Source of the DNA: Bacteroidota bacterium
GTDB taxonomy: Bacteria > Bacteroidota > Bacteroidia > NS11-12g > UBA955
Reading direction: 5' to 3'
NCBI GenBank assembly: GCA_027488835.1
Contig: JAIYAW010000007.1
Span: 124,001 to 188,000, forward strand
DNA: 64,000 nt
Shown: positions 18,622-28,177 of the stretch, in pieces
Layout: every line of letters starts with the position of its first letter
Numbering within the stretch: position 1 is the stretch's first letter
The notes under the pieces: model-generated
What the model saw: the letters and a program-made list of their open reading frames with translations, nothing else
What the model was told of the DNA's origin: nothing
Databases searched by the model: none
Position numbers and translations under genes: made by a program

Positions 18622-19536
18622 ATGAACTACGAATATCACGACCCCGTATTGCTTAAAGAAAGCATCGACGCCCTGTTAACCAACCCAGACGGCACTTATG
18701 TTGATGTTACCTTCGGTGGCGGAGGTCACAGTAAATATATTCTTAGCAAGCTTAGTGCAAATGGCAAACTCATTGCCTTTGATCGAGATCTAGATGCACA
18801 AGAAAGAATTCCAAACGACTCTCGCATCACCTTTGTTCAACATAATTTTCAATACGCCAAGCAATTTCTAGAATACGCCGACAACATTCCAGTTGATGGA
18901 ATTTTGGGGGACTTAGGCATTTCATCGCATCAAATAGATGTTGACGGTAGAGGCTTTGCACACCGTTTAGACGGACCACTCGACATGAGAATGGACGTTA
19001 ATGCCAAATTATCAGCAGAAACAGTAGTAAACGATTACAATGAAACCCAGTTGTTGAATATCTTTAACAATTATGGTGAAATTAAAAACGCCTATAAATT
19101 GACCAAAACAATTTTGGATCAAAGAAAAGGTCGTAGAATTCAAACCATTGAATTATTCAAAGAGGCAATTTCTGGTTGCACTCCAAAAGACACCCCGGCC
19201 AAATATTTGTCGCAAGTTTTTCAAGCCATTCGCATTGAAGTTAATGGAGAATTAAGGGCATTGGAGCAGTTGTTAATTGACTCAGAATCGCTCATTAAAG
19301 AAGGCGGCAGATTGGTTATTATTAGCTATCATTCTTTGGAAGATAGACTCGTAAAAAACTATTTAAATAGTGGAAACCTTGACGGGAAAAGACATACCGA
19401 CATGTATGGATGGAGCTCTCAACCTTTTGAAAGCAAACCAAATAAAGCAATCATTCCTTCAGATGAGGAAATAAGCAGAAATAAGCGCGCTAGAAGTGCA
19501 AAAATGAGAATTGGCATTAGACAAGCATGGAAATAA
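18622..19536 (+). CDS. rsmH: 16S rRNA (cytosine-1402-N4)-methyltransferase
   Basis: A 304-residue methyltransferase modifying C1402 in the ribosomal decoding centre. The S-adenosylmethionine-binding motif is YVDVTFGGGGHSKYIL (about residues 28-43), followed by DGILGDLGISSHQID and the C-terminal ISYHSLEDRLVKNYL. Full length for the family. It occupies the usual second place in the dcw cluster; its last 10 bases overlap ftsL. Confidence 0.96.
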   Translation: MNYEYHDPVLLKESIDALLTNPDGTYVDVTFGGGGHSKYILSKLSANGKLIAFDRDLDAQERIPNDSRITFVQHNFQYAKQFLEYADNIPVDGILGDLGISSHQIDVDGRGFAHRLDGPLDMRMDVNAKLSAETVVNDYNETQLLNIFNNYGEIKNAYKLTKTILDQRKGRRIQTIELFKEAISGCTPKDTPAKYLSQVFQAIRIEVNGELRALEQLLIDSESLIKEGGRLVIISYHSLEDRLVKNYLNSGNLDGKRHTDMYGWSSQPFESKPNKAIIPSDEEISRNKRARSAKMRIGIRQAWK

Positions 19537-19895
19537 ACAACGAAAATATCGAACAAGAGAACATTGAAAATGTAAAATCTCCATTCGCGGAAGAAACTCC
19601 AAATGGTGCCAATTTGACTTTTCAACTAACCACGAAACGGACTCTCAAGATCATCGCAATCTTGTTCTTTACCATGTTGTTTTATATCTATAATTCCCTT
19701 CACGCTACCAAAGCAATCAAGAAAAAAGAAGAGCTTAAAACTACATTAAAAGAACTACACAGTGAAAGAATAAGCTTAGAAAGTGAAATCACAAATTCGA
19801 GCAAACAAACTGAAATAGCAGAGAAATTAAAATCAACTGGATTAAAAGAGCTTACATCACCTCCAATAAAATTAACCCGTGACGCAATCCAATAA
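19527..19895 (+). CDS. ftsL: FtsL-like division protein
   Basis: A 122-residue bitopic membrane protein: a cytoplasmic head of about 38 residues, one membrane span (about 46-63, IIAILFFTMLFYIYNS) and a periplasmic coiled-coil region (KKKEELKTTLKELHSERISL). Size, topology and position between rsmH and ftsI identify it as FtsL although the sequence is poorly conserved. FtsL joins FtsQ in activating septal peptidoglycan synthesis by FtsW and FtsI. It overlaps rsmH by 10 bases and ftsI by 17. Confidence 0.8.
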   Translation: MEINNENIEQENIENVKSPFAEETPNGANLTFQLTTKRTLKIIAILFFTMLFYIYNSLHATKAIKKKEELKTTLKELHSERISLESEITNSSKQTEIAEKLKSTGLKELTSPPIKLTRDAIQ

Positions 19896-21999
19896 AGTAA
19901 ATACGAGGAAGGAAATTCTAAAGCGCGCCTATGTGATTTTCATATTGGTGGGGAGTTTTTCTGCATTTCTCATTTATTCAATGATTAAACTTCAAAACGG
20001 ATTTGATAAAGAATTCAGCATTGAATTAAAGAAGAAAAATACCCGAATAAGAGATGTTGCTGGCATTAGAGGGAATATTTACGCAGACGATGGAAGTTTG
20101 CTTGCAACCTCCATTCCTACTTACGATTTGATTTGGGACGCCAATGCTGATGGTTTAACCACCAAAATATTCAATGCCAAAATAGATAGCTTATCAATGA
20201 TGTTCGCAAGGATATTCCCTGAAAAAAGCAAATCTACATGGAAGTCGAAATTCACGTCCCTCAAAAAGAAAAAATCAAGATATACCATTGTTGGCAAAGA
20301 TCTAAGCTTTGACATGGTGCGAAGCATCAAAACATTTCCTTTAATCTGGACTGGGAAATTTAAAAGTGGTTTTTGGTTTGAAGAAAAGGGGAAACGCATG
20401 TATTTCATGGGTGACCTTGCGAAAAGAGCGATTGGTTATACCAAGAACGGTGTAAATGTTGGTCTTGAGGGATCATTCGATAGCCTACTTCGCGGCAAAA
20501 ATGGCAAAATCATGGAACAACGCATGCCGGGCAGAATTTGGCGTCCTGTTAATGTTGGAAACAACCAACTAGCCGAAAACGGATTCGATATTGTTACCAC
20601 ATTGGATGTAGGATTCCAAGATGTAACCCAATATGCGTTGAGCCAAGCACTGATTACAAATGAAGCAGATCACGGTTGCGCCATGGTTATGGAAGTAAAA
20701 ACTGGTGCCATCAAAGCAATTGCAAACTTAAAAAGAGGTACAGATGGAAAATATTACGAGTCACAAAACTATGCAGTGAGTGAATTTTCTGAGCCAGGTT
20801 CAACATTTAAACTGATTTCTGTTTTGTCTCTTTTGGAAGATGAGTACGCAAAACCAAATGATAGTATTGCCCTGCACAATGGTTCAGTAAAGTATTACGA
20901 TAAAACATTTACAGACGGTGATCACTTTGATTCAAGAAATAAATTCTACACCCTACAAGAAAGTTTTGAAAAATCGAGCAACGTGGGCATTAGTCAATTT
21001 GTATGGAAATACTACCAAAAGAAACCACAAAAATTCATTGATCACATTATAGAATTGGGATTAAATGTTAAACCAAATTTCGACATTCCTAGCGCTAACT
21101 ATCCTGTTATAAAAACTACCAAAAGTTCTGATTGGAATGGAGTTACTCTTCCATCAATGAGCATAGGATATACCAGTCAAATTTCTCCGTTACAAACTTT
21201 GATGCTTTACAATTCGGTGGCAAATGGAGGTAAAATGATGAATCCATATTTGGTTAAGGAAATTTTACAAGACGGAAAATCGGTATCAAAAATTGAACCT
21301 AAAGTACTCAATGAAAAAATATGTTCTCCTCAAACACTTGTTGCATTGCAACAACTTTTAAAAGGAGTAGTTGAAAGAGGCACTGCAGAAGAAATAACGA
21401 AAAAATGTCCTTTCACCGCTGCTGGAAAAACAGGAACAGTAAGAATCAGTGAAAATGGCAAATATATCGACAAACACATGGCGTCATTTGTTGGGTACTT
21501 TCCAGCTGAAGCGCCTCAATACACCATCATTGTAATAATCAATAAACCAAACAAAGAAGAGTATTACGGTGCAAAGGTAGCGGTACCGGTATTTATTGAC
21601 ATTGCAAACAAAATATACAGTTCGCATATCAAAATCCAACCTACATTGGTTACTGCCAGAATTACGGAGGCACCATCGGTTTTAAACGGAAATCAATATG
21701 CATTGAAAACTGTACTTAATGAACTAAGTATTAATTCGAGGTCATCAATGCCCGCTGCGCAGTATTGCGAAGCGAGTGCCAAAGGATATTCAATTAACAT
21801 AAACCCTGCAACAATTGAACCGAATAAAGTTCCCGATTTCAAGGGAATGGGTTTACGCGATGCATTACAATTGGCGAAGAAAATTCCAATCAAAATCACT
21901 TTTGAGGGATATGGAAGCGTAGTAGCCCAATCGCTCAACAAAGGAACAATAGTTAGTCCAAACAATTCAATCCACCTAAAATTAAGTCCTTCAAAATGA
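19879..21999 (+). CDS. ftsI: septal transpeptidase, penicillin-binding protein (FtsI/PBP3 type) with PASTA domain
   Basis: A 706-residue class B penicillin-binding protein. One N-terminal membrane span (about 17-36) is followed by a dimerisation region (about 55-215) and the transpeptidase domain with active-site Ser308 in STFK (308-311), SSN (366-368) and KTG (517-519). A single PASTA-like domain ends the protein (VPDFKGMGLRDALQLAKK, from about 652). It cross-links septal peptidoglycan with FtsW. Translation starts at a GTG (19879) inside the end of ftsL, and its stop overlaps murE by 4 bases. Confidence 0.94.
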   Translation: MTQSNKVNTRKEILKRAYVIFILVGSFSAFLIYSMIKLQNGFDKEFSIELKKKNTRIRDVAGIRGNIYADDGSLLATSIPTYDLIWDANADGLTTKIFNAKIDSLSMMFARIFPEKSKSTWKSKFTSLKKKKSRYTIVGKDLSFDMVRSIKTFPLIWTGKFKSGFWFEEKGKRMYFMGDLAKRAIGYTKNGVNVGLEGSFDSLLRGKNGKIMEQRMPGRIWRPVNVGNNQLAENGFDIVTTLDVGFQDVTQYALSQALITNEADHGCAMVMEVKTGAIKAIANLKRGTDGKYYESQNYAVSEFSEPGSTFKLISVLSLLEDEYAKPNDSIALHNGSVKYYDKTFTDGDHFDSRNKFYTLQESFEKSSNVGISQFVWKYYQKKPQKFIDHIIELGLNVKPNFDIPSANYPVIKTTKSSDWNGVTLPSMSIGYTSQISPLQTLMLYNSVANGGKMMNPYLVKEILQDGKSVSKIEPKVLNEKICSPQTLVALQQLLKGVVERGTAEEITKKCPFTAAGKTGTVRISENGKYIDKHMASFVGYFPAEAPQYTIIVIINKPNKEEYYGAKVAVPVFIDIANKIYSSHIKIQPTLVTARITEAPSVLNGNQYALKTVLNELSINSRSSMPAAQYCEASAKGYSININPATIEPNKVPDFKGMGLRDALQLAKKIPIKITFEGYGSVVAQSLNKGTIVSPNNSIHLKLSPSK

Positions 22000-23453
22000 A
22001 AAACTTAAATCAACTGTTAACGTCGGTAAAAAATGCCAAAGTTCATGGCAACGGGGAATTGCAAATTCAAGGATTAACAATTGATAGCAGAACTGTAAAG
22101 AGTAATTACTTGTATGCTGCCATGCCTGGAACTCAAGTTGATGGTCATGATTTCATTGAAAAGGCAGTTGAATTGGGGGCGAAAGCCATCTTGCATACCA
22201 AAGAAATTGCACATATCGAAGGAATTTCGTATATTAAGGTTGAAGATGTTTCTGAAGCATTGGGACAAATTTCGCTTCATTTTCATGATGAAGCGGCCGA
22301 TAATTTAATCATCGTTGGAACCACTGGAACCAACGGAAAAACCACAATTTCAACCTTATTATTTGAGCTTTTCACAAAACTTGGCTATGTATGCGGATTG
22401 GTTTCGACCGTTGAAAACAGAATTGCTAACAAAATCATTCCAAGCACCCATACCACTCCAAATGTAATTGCACTGCATGCTCTTTTTGCACAAATGTTGG
22501 AAGAGGGCTGTACGCATTGCTTTATGGAAGTGAGTTCACATGCCATTGATCAAAATAGAATTGCGGGCATCAAGTTTGCCGGTGGAATATTTTCAAACAT
22601 CACACATGATCACTTAGATTACCACATCACATTCGATAACTACATCAAAGCAAAAAAACGCTTTTTTGACCAATTGCCTTCAGATGCATTTGCAATAACA
22701 AACAAAGACGACAAAAACGGTTCTGTGATGTTGCAAAATTGCAAAGCAACAAAATATACATACGGATTAAAAGGGAACGCTGATTTTCGTTTAAGAATTT
22801 TGGAAAGTGATTTCAACGGAATGCTTTTGCAAATTAATGGCAAAGACATTTGGACATCGTTGGTTGGTGATTTCAATGCTTATAATTTTTTAGCAGTATA
22901 TGGTGCAGCCTTTTTATTGACCGAAGGTGAAGAAGAAATTGATATTCCATTAAGTGCGCTAGGCAGGGTAAATGGCAGATTTGAAGCCATTGCAGGAACC
23001 GAAAATAAGACTGCCATTGTTGATTATGCGCACACGCCGGATGCACTTGAAAATGTAATCAAAACCATCAATAACATCCGTCAAAACGGAGTAAATCTGA
23101 TTACGGTTGTTGGTTGTGGTGGCAATAGAGATAAGGGCAAACGTCCTGAAATGGGACAGATTGCGAGCAAATTAAGCGATAGGGTAATTTTCACTAGCGA
23201 CAATCCACGAAACGAAGATCCAAATGCAATTATTGATGCAATGGATGGTGGAGTTGAAATTCAATACAAGAAAAAAGTATTAAAAATAACCGATAGAAAG
23301 GAAGCAATTAAAACTGCCATTCTTTTATCCAACCCTGGCGATGTGATTTTAGTTGCAGGCAAGGGACATGAAACATATCAAGAAGTTAACGGAGTAAAAC
23401 ATCCATTTGACGACAAACAAATCATTTCAGAATTATTTAACGAATTAGGATAA
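21996..23453 (+). CDS. murE: UDP-MurNAc-L-Ala-D-Glu:meso-diaminopimelate ligase
   Basis: A 485-residue Mur ligase adding the third amino acid to the peptidoglycan precursor. The ATP site is GTTGTNGKTT (108-117). DNPR at 402-405 is the signature that selects meso-diaminopimelate over lysine. C-terminal AGKGHETYQ is also conserved. It overlaps ftsI by 4 bases (ATGA) and mraY by 1 base. The DNPR motif agrees with a dapF gene in the same window. Confidence 0.97.
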   Translation: MKNLNQLLTSVKNAKVHGNGELQIQGLTIDSRTVKSNYLYAAMPGTQVDGHDFIEKAVELGAKAILHTKEIAHIEGISYIKVEDVSEALGQISLHFHDEAADNLIIVGTTGTNGKTTISTLLFELFTKLGYVCGLVSTVENRIANKIIPSTHTTPNVIALHALFAQMLEEGCTHCFMEVSSHAIDQNRIAGIKFAGGIFSNITHDHLDYHITFDNYIKAKKRFFDQLPSDAFAITNKDDKNGSVMLQNCKATKYTYGLKGNADFRLRILESDFNGMLLQINGKDIWTSLVGDFNAYNFLAVYGAAFLLTEGEEEIDIPLSALGRVNGRFEAIAGTENKTAIVDYAHTPDALENVIKTINNIRQNGVNLITVVGCGGNRDKGKRPEMGQIASKLSDRVIFTSDNPRNEDPNAIIDAMDGGVEIQYKKKVLKITDRKEAIKTAILLSNPGDVILVAGKGHETYQEVNGVKHPFDDKQIISELFNELG

Positions 23454-24586
23454 TGTTATATTACATTTTTAAGTATTTAGACAAATCAGGAATTTCCGGA
23501 GCTGGGGTATTTAATTATATCACTTTTAGGGCTGCACTTGCTGGAATTTTGAGTTTACTTATTGCACTTTGGGCAGGTAAAGGAATTATTCATTGGCTCC
23601 AGAAAAAGCAAATTGGTGAAACCATCAGAAACCTTGGGCTAGAAGGTCAAATGCAGAAGAAAGGTACGCCTACTATGGGTGGTATTATCATCATTTTAGC
23701 AATTATAGTTCCTACATTGCTTTTAGCAAAACTGAACAATATTTATGTAATACTCATGATTATCAGCACCATTTGGATGGGAACCATTGGTGCAATTGAC
23801 GATTACATCAAGGTATTTAAAAAAGACAAGGAAGGCATGAAGGCCGGTACCAAATTGATTGGTCAATTAATGTTGGGCGTAATCATTGCTGTTGCCATTG
23901 ACTATACGCACAACATCAACCACATTCCATTAGAAACGAATCTTCCCATTTCAAAATTAAAATTCAGCTATACCGATTTATTGCCGGGAGAAGGAAATGC
24001 GTGGTTGGTATTTGTACCAGTCATTATTTTCATCTGCATGGCGGTTACAAATGCAGTAAATTTAACTGATGGCATAGATGGATTGGCGGCAGGTACCACT
24101 GCTATCGTGGGCACGGGTTTGGGTATTTTGGCTTATGCAACAGGGAACATCAAAGTATCACAGTATTTGAATATCATTTATGTCCCAAACAGCGGTGAGG
24201 TTGTCGTATTCTTAGCTGCTGTTATTGGCGCTTGTTTGGGATTTCTTTGGTACAATGGTTATCCAGCTCAGGTTTTCATGGGAGATACGGGAAGTATGGC
24301 ATTAGGCGGCGCAATTGCGGCTGTTTCAATCATCATTAAAATGGAATTATTACTTCCTATTTTATGTGGGATATTCTTTGCTGAAAGCTTTTCAGTAATT
24401 CTTCAGGTTGGATATTTTAAATATACAAAAAAACGCTTTGGTGAAGGCAAACGCATTTTCTTGATGTCGCCATTGCACCACCACTATCAAAAGAAACTTA
24501 TTCCCGAAAGCAAAATCACATTGCGCTTTTGGTTAATCACTGTAATGCTTGTATTGGCAACTTTTGCCCTAATAAAACTACGTTGA
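23453..24586 (+). CDS. mraY: phospho-MurNAc-pentapeptide transferase
   Basis: A 377-residue polytopic membrane enzyme that attaches the MurNAc-pentapeptide phosphate to undecaprenyl phosphate, making lipid I. Conserved catalytic segments are visible: GTIGAIDDYIKVFKKDKEGM (about 110-130), AVNLTDGIDGLAAG (about 200-215) and FMGDTGSMALGG (about 276-287), plus MSPLHHHYQ near the C-terminus. About ten membrane spans. It shares one base with murE, and its stop codon overlaps the murD start. Confidence 0.97.
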   Translation: MLYYIFKYLDKSGISGAGVFNYITFRAALAGILSLLIALWAGKGIIHWLQKKQIGETIRNLGLEGQMQKKGTPTMGGIIIILAIIVPTLLLAKLNNIYVILMIISTIWMGTIGAIDDYIKVFKKDKEGMKAGTKLIGQLMLGVIIAVAIDYTHNINHIPLETNLPISKLKFSYTDLLPGEGNAWLVFVPVIIFICMAVTNAVNLTDGIDGLAAGTTAIVGTGLGILAYATGNIKVSQYLNIIYVPNSGEVVVFLAAVIGACLGFLWYNGYPAQVFMGDTGSMALGGAIAAVSIIIKMELLLPILCGIFFAESFSVILQVGYFKYTKKRFGEGKRIFLMSPLHHHYQKKLIPESKITLRFWLITVMLVLATFALIKLR

Positions 24587-25917
24587 ACAAAAATCTCATC
24601 ATATTAGGCGCTGGTGAAAGCGGAACAGGTGCAGCTATTCTTGGGGTAACCCAAGGGTGGAATGTATTTGTGTCGGATAAGGGCCAAATTGGTGAGAAAT
24701 ACAAAGCTGAAATGTTACAATACAATATCGAGTGGGAAGAGGGTTCACACGATATTGAGAGAATTTTAAATGCCAATTTGGTAATTAAAAGTCCTGGAAT
24801 TCCCGATAAAATTGAACTCATACAAAATATAAAAGCAAAAGGAATTTCTATTATTTCCGAAATTGAATTTGCTGGATGGTATAGCAACGCCACAATGATT
24901 GGCATTTCTGGAACCAATGGCAAAACTACCACCACCCTATTAACCTATCAAATTTTAAAAGATGCGGGATTAAATGTGGGTTTGGGTGGAAACATAGGCC
25001 AATCGCTTGCCCGTCAAGTAGCATTAAACAATTTCGATATTTACGTACTTGAACTGAGCAGTTTCCAATTAGATGGAAATGAGAAATTCAAACTCCATAT
25101 AGCTTGCTTAACAAATATTACCCCTGATCATTTAGATCGCTACGATTATAAAATTGAAAACTATATCGCAAGTAAAATGCGATTAACGCTAAATCAAACA
25201 AATGAAGATTATTTCATTTATTGTCAAGACGATGCATTAACTCAAGAAGGAATAAAAAATACGAATATTCCTTCAAAAATGATTCCATTTAGCTTAAACA
25301 AAACTGTTGAATACGGCGCTTATGCCGTTGCCAATCTCATCCACATCCAATTAGAAAAAAAATACACCATAGATATGCAAGAAATTAACTTAAGAGGCAA
25401 ACACAACGCCTACAACACCATGGCTGCTGCCGTTATTTCAAATTTAATTGACGTTAGAAAAGATAGTATCCGTGAAAGTTTATCGAATTTTCAAAACGTT
25501 GAACACCGTTTAGAAGTTGTAGCTAAAACCAATGGTATTGAATATATCAACGATAGCAAAGCAACCAATGTAAATTCAACGTGGTATGCACTTGAAAGCA
25601 TGGACAAACCAGTAATTTGGATTGCCGGTGGTGTTGACAAAGGAAACAATTATGCCGATTTAAAGGCTTTGGTTAAAGACAAAGTAAAAATGATCATTTG
25701 CATGGGACTTGACAACATGAAAATACACCAAGCTTTCCAAAGCGATGTGGATTTAATCATTAACACTTTAAGCGCAAAAGAGGCAGTGCATGTAGCTTCA
25801 AGAATGGCAGCGAATGGTGATGCTGTATTATTGTCTCCAGCTTGTGCCAGCTTTGATTTGTTTGAAAACTACGAAGACCGTGGCCGCCAATTTAAAGCAG
25901 CAGTAAGAAATCTCTAA
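24583..25917 (+). CDS. murD: UDP-N-acetylmuramoyl-L-alanine:D-glutamate ligase
   Basis: A 444-residue Mur ligase adding D-glutamate. The N-terminal dinucleotide-fold motif is ILGAGESGTGAAIL (7-20) and the ATP site is GTNGKTTT (110-117). I place the start at TTG 24583-24585, which gives MNKNLIILGAGES as in homologues and overlaps the mraY stop as TTGA, a re-initiation arrangement. The nearest upstream in-frame ATG (24529) would add 18 residues from within mraY and looks unlikely. ftsW follows after 6 bases. Confidence 0.93.
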   Translation: MNKNLIILGAGESGTGAAILGVTQGWNVFVSDKGQIGEKYKAEMLQYNIEWEEGSHDIERILNANLVIKSPGIPDKIELIQNIKAKGISIISEIEFAGWYSNATMIGISGTNGKTTTTLLTYQILKDAGLNVGLGGNIGQSLARQVALNNFDIYVLELSSFQLDGNEKFKLHIACLTNITPDHLDRYDYKIENYIASKMRLTLNQTNEDYFIYCQDDALTQEGIKNTNIPSKMIPFSLNKTVEYGAYAVANLIHIQLEKKYTIDMQEINLRGKHNAYNTMAAAVISNLIDVRKDSIRESLSNFQNVEHRLEVVAKTNGIEYINDSKATNVNSTWYALESMDKPVIWIAGGVDKGNNYADLKALVKDKVKMIICMGLDNMKIHQAFQSDVDLIINTLSAKEAVHVASRMAANGDAVLLSPACASFDLFENYEDRGRQFKAAVRNL

Positions 25918-25923
25918 AGTACA

Positions 25924-27108
25924 ATGCGTAAATTAAGTGACGTCTTCAAAGGCGATAGGTTCATTTGGTATATTGTTATCATTCTATCCTGTGCAGGGGT
26001 ACTTGCTGTATACAGCTCTACGGGTACGTTGGCATTTGCAAAGCAAAAAGGGAATACTGAATTCTATTTTTTTCGTCATTTAATCTTTTTGGCCATTGGT
26101 TGGGGATGTATGTATTTTATTCACCTAATACCATTTAAATTTTATTCTCGCATATCTCAAATATTTTTTTGGCTTTCGGTAATACTTCTCTACATCACGT
26201 TATTTATAGGTGCCAACATCAACAATGCCCAGAGGGTCATTGCCATTGGCCCAATTACATTTCAACCATCGGATATGGCCAAGGTTTTCTTGGTTATGTT
26301 TATTGCCCGGTACCTAAGTAAAAACCAGGATACAATTGACCAATTTAAAACTTTTAGGAAAATTCTAGGAATGATAGCAATCGTTGTATTGCCTATTTTA
26401 CCGGAAAACTTAAGTACGGCATTGGTTGTGATGACAACCAGCACTTTTCTTCTTGTGATGGGCCGAATTAAACTAAAATTTATTTTTGGCTTGATTGGAC
26501 TCGGAATTTTGACATTTAGCTTATTTGTGGCATTTTTATTATCCGTAGACATGTCGAACTTTGAAAGTAATCGACTTCCTACATGGAAAAAAAGAATTGA
26601 AACATACATTGGAAAAGACGAAGATGGAAACAGTGGATACCAGCAAATGCAATCTAAAATTGCCATTGCAACTGGTGGAATTATTGGCAAGGGTCCGGGA
26701 AACAGCACCCAACGAAATTTCTTACCTCACCCCTATTCAGATTTCATCTTTGCAATCATAGTTGAAGAATATGGATTAATCGGAGGCTTCATTATTATAG
26801 GCTGCTATATAGTTTTAATTTTTAGATGCCTCAAAATTGTAGTCGAAAGCCAGCGATCTTTTGCTGCCCTGGCTGTTTTGGGGATTGGATTTAGTATGAG
26901 CTTCCAAGCATTTATTCATATGGGGGTTTCAATTGGCAAATTACCCGTAACCGGACTAACATTGCCTTTGGTAAGTATGGGTGGCACGAGTTTGATATTA
27001 AACAGCATAGCATTCGGATTTATATTAGGAATTAGCCGCCATATCCAAATTGAAAAAGAAACCGAAATTAAAACAACAGTTGATTCAAATGGAGGAGCCA
27101 ATGAGTAA
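25924..27108 (+). CDS. ftsW: septal peptidoglycan polymerase FtsW (SEDS family)
   Basis: A 394-residue membrane protein with about ten spans. SEDS-family landmarks include an early YSSTGTLAF loop, PSDMAKVFLVMFIARYL (about 118-134), LPEN...STALVV and the C-terminal PLVSMGGTSLILNSIAFG. FtsW polymerises glycan strands from lipid II at the septum, paired with FtsI encoded upstream. The last codons contain GGAGGA, which also serves as ribosome-binding site for murG; the two genes overlap by 8 bases. Confidence 0.95.
   Translation: MRKLSDVFKGDRFIWYIVIILSCAGVLAVYSSTGTLAFAKQKGNTEFYFFRHLIFLAIGWGCMYFIHLIPFKFYSRISQIFFWLSVILLYITLFIGANINNAQRVIAIGPITFQPSDMAKVFLVMFIARYLSKNQDTIDQFKTFRKILGMIAIVVLPILPENLSTALVVMTTSTFLLVMGRIKLKFIFGLIGLGILTFSLFVAFLLSVDMSNFESNRLPTWKKRIETYIGKDEDGNSGYQQMQSKIAIATGGIIGKGPGNSTQRNFLPHPYSDFIFAIIVEEYGLIGGFIIIGCYIVLIFRCLKIVVESQRSFAALAVLGIGFSMSFQAFIHMGVSIGKLPVTGLTLPLVSMGGTSLILNSIAFGFILGISRHIQIEKETEIKTTVDSNGGANE
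27091..27096 (+). promoter_or_regulatory. Shine-Dalgarno-like site for murG
   Basis: GGAGGA lies 4 bases before the ATG at 27101. Strong Shine-Dalgarno sites are uncommon in Bacteroidota, so this supports the ATG at 27101 (MSNFRFIFSGGGTGG) over the in-frame ATGs at 27089 and 27050. Confidence 0.6.
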
Positions 27109-28177
27109 TTTCAGATTCATTTTCTCTGGTGGAGGAACGGGTGGACATATTTTCCCGGCTGTTGCTATTGCCAATGCATTAAAGGAAAAACATCCCTCAG
27201 CGGAATTTTTATTTGTTGGGGCATTGGGAAAAATGGAAATGGAAAAAGTTCCATTGGAAGGATATAAAATTATTGGTTTGCCGATAGCAGGACTAAAAAG
27301 AAGTTTTTCCATTCAAAATTTCAAAGTGCTCTATCTATCATTAAAAAGTTATTTCATGGCAAAAAAGATTATCAAAGATTTTAAGCCAAGTGCTGTAATT
27401 GGCACGGGTGGATTTGCGTCTTTGCCAATTTGTTATGCCGCAAGCAAAATGAATTATCCTGTTTTTATTTGGGAGGGAAACGGCTACGCCGGACTGACAA
27501 ATAAAATCATGAGCAAATCTGCTAAAAAAATATTTTGTGGTTTTGACGGCATGGATCCTTATTTCAAATATGGAAATTGGATTCATTCTGGAAATCCTAT
27601 TCGCAAAGAAGTGATCCAAAAAGTTAACAGAGAAGAAGCTTGTAAATTTTTTAATCTAGATGCAAACAAGCCCATTTTGTTTATAACTGGTGGAAGTTTG
27701 GGCGCTAGGGTTTTAAATGAAAGTATTCAAAACAACATCAAATTAATTGAAGAGAAAGGTATCCAATTGATTTGGCAAACCGGACAACATTACAAATTTG
27801 AAGGTGAAATACCATCAAATGTGTACTTAAGGCCTTTTTTAAGAGAAATGAACCTAGCATATTCCTGCGCAGATGTGGTGATTTCTAGATCTGGTGCTTT
27901 GAGTTGTTCAGAAATTGCAGCAGCCGGGGTTCCTGCCATTTTTGTTCCCTCAGCAAATGTTACCGATGATCACCAAACTAAAAACGCCAATCATATTTGC
28001 AAAAACGGAGGTGCTATTTTAGTATCTGATAAAGACGCAAAAAATATATTGGTTGATACAGCCATCTCTCTTTTGTCAAATAAAAGTGAGCAAGATAAAA
28101 TGAGAACTGCCTTAAAAGAGTCGGCAAGACCTCATGCAACAGAAACAATTGTTAACGAAATTGAGAAATTCATATGA
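27101..28177 (+). CDS. murG: UDP-GlcNAc:lipid I N-acetylglucosaminyltransferase
   Basis: A 358-residue GT-B enzyme making lipid II from lipid I on the inner face of the membrane. It has the N-terminal glycine loop SGGGTGGHIFPAVAIA and the C-terminal donor-site segments GGSLGARVLNES and SRSGALSCSEIAAAGVPAIF. The start at 27101 is chosen from the ribosome-binding site and from the family N-terminus. It overlaps ftsW by 8 bases and murC by 4. Confidence 0.96.
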   Translation: MSNFRFIFSGGGTGGHIFPAVAIANALKEKHPSAEFLFVGALGKMEMEKVPLEGYKIIGLPIAGLKRSFSIQNFKVLYLSLKSYFMAKKIIKDFKPSAVIGTGGFASLPICYAASKMNYPVFIWEGNGYAGLTNKIMSKSAKKIFCGFDGMDPYFKYGNWIHSGNPIRKEVIQKVNREEACKFFNLDANKPILFITGGSLGARVLNESIQNNIKLIEEKGIQLIWQTGQHYKFEGEIPSNVYLRPFLREMNLAYSCADVVISRSGALSCSEIAAAGVPAIFVPSANVTDDHQTKNANHICKNGGAILVSDKDAKNILVDTAISLLSNKSEQDKMRTALKESARPHATETIVNEIEKFI

